Source: Setaria digitata (Eukaryota > Nematoda > Chromadorea > Rhabditida > Setariidae). From it: a stretch of DNA of 64,000 nt. Numbering within the stretch: position 1 is the stretch's first letter; each line of letters begins with the position of its first letter. The notes under the pieces are model-generated. The model did no database searches. It worked only from the letters and a program-made list of their open reading frames with translations, and was not told the DNA's origin. This document shows, piece after piece, positions 63,404 through 64,000 of this stretch. Both the position numbers and the translations under genes were made by a program. The stretch spans positions 18,160 through 82,159 of the forward strand of contig RCAB01000284.1 of the NCBI GenBank assembly GCA_003640385.1. The letters are read 5' to 3'.

Positions 63404-64000
63404 CCTGAAGATTAAAATATTTGGAATGCAATGAGAACGGCTGAATTGAATAATCACGCAACAACCTCAGTTTACACTCACATATTGTGAAAAAAAGTCA
63501 AAATACTTCGATAAAGAGCACAATTTAGAAAGAACAGAACACTCCCTGGTCGTATAAATGGTGCTTTTCGAAGTGATGAAAATAACAGTACTTTTCTATT
63601 TACAATTACTTAAGAAAATCATAACAAACAATCAAGGTGAGGGAAGCAGAAAACAGTGAAGAAATGAATCATACTTCAGCTTAACTAGATTTTATCAGCA
63701 CAACAGCACAACAACAGAATACAGGGAAATACCATTTAATATTTTACGCATAAGCAAGATTTTTGTGACAAAGATGTGACATAAAAGAGTATATGATGTG
63801 ATATAAGAGAACTTGTGATGTGAGACTACGCACAAACCCGACAACGTTTTCAACTGACATTTACAAATATGCAACGAAATAAGAAATCGCTGTCTCAGAC
63901 AGTTCATTTTTAATTGGGTCATTTTTAACGAGAGAGACAAAGAGGTTGGACTAATTGTGGTAATGTCAAGTAAGAGGAAAGAAAGAATATTGTGGTAATG
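63404..64000. other. Region upstream of aminoacylase, nothing recognised
   Basis: AT-rich sequence expected to hold the aminoacylase promoter. A minus-strand frame (63695-63940) has no splice or family support. Confidence 0.45.

Overview
The window looks like a nuclear contig from a nematode, most likely a filarial or related spirurid (inferred from gene content and style, not from any search). It is AT-rich, with many short to medium GT-AG introns, homopolymer runs, trinucleotide repeats and acceptor sites placed immediately before start codons, as expected for spliced-leader trans-splicing. Bacterial operon or phage features, CRISPR arrays, rRNA and recognisable tRNA genes were not seen. 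A single undetermined base (59699) sits beside a perfect direct duplication, so the sequence is a draft assembly. Gene models below were built by joining exons by hand. Each internally complete model keeps phase across all junctions, which is the main support for them.

Left part (1-11.7 kb): the first exon of a membrane-protein gene runs leftward off the window (109-352, -) and diverges from a small three-exon gene (635-1349, +). Then come three leftward genes: a SMIM15-like 73-aa membrane protein (1863-2232) and two neighbouring, clearly related RING-CH (MARCH-type) membrane ubiquitin ligases (3393-4545 and 5587-6650). About 5 kb without a supportable gene follows.

Middle (11.7-27.8 kb): one large rightward gene of 26 exons encodes the translation initiation scaffold eIF4G (C. 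elegans IFG-1), about 1,423 aa, with a YxxxxL-phi eIF4E-binding motif, a MIF4G domain and an MA3 domain. Two very long introns (11789-14468 and 17064-20471) may carry regulatory sites.

Right part (31-63.4 kb): all genes point left. In order they are a Lipase_2 ('lips') family secreted protein whose nucleophile serine is replaced by glycine (31301-32829), a secreted fibronectin type III protein with a Cys-rich tail (35247-41417), the VIP36/LMAN2 cargo lectin ILE-2 (43271-45547), a large LDLa/EGF single-pass membrane protein with a long intracellular tail (47059-55658), and aminoacylase-1 (59866-63403). Four of these five enter or serve the secretory pathway, but spacing of 1.5-4.2 kb gives no sign of a tight operon.

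The most unusual points are the catalytically dead-looking lipase, the tandem RING-CH pair, a uORF whose stop overlaps the start of the LDLa/EGF gene (TAATG), a GC-AG intron in the same gene, and two CACGTG palindromes of CLEAR type in ifg-1 intron 1.
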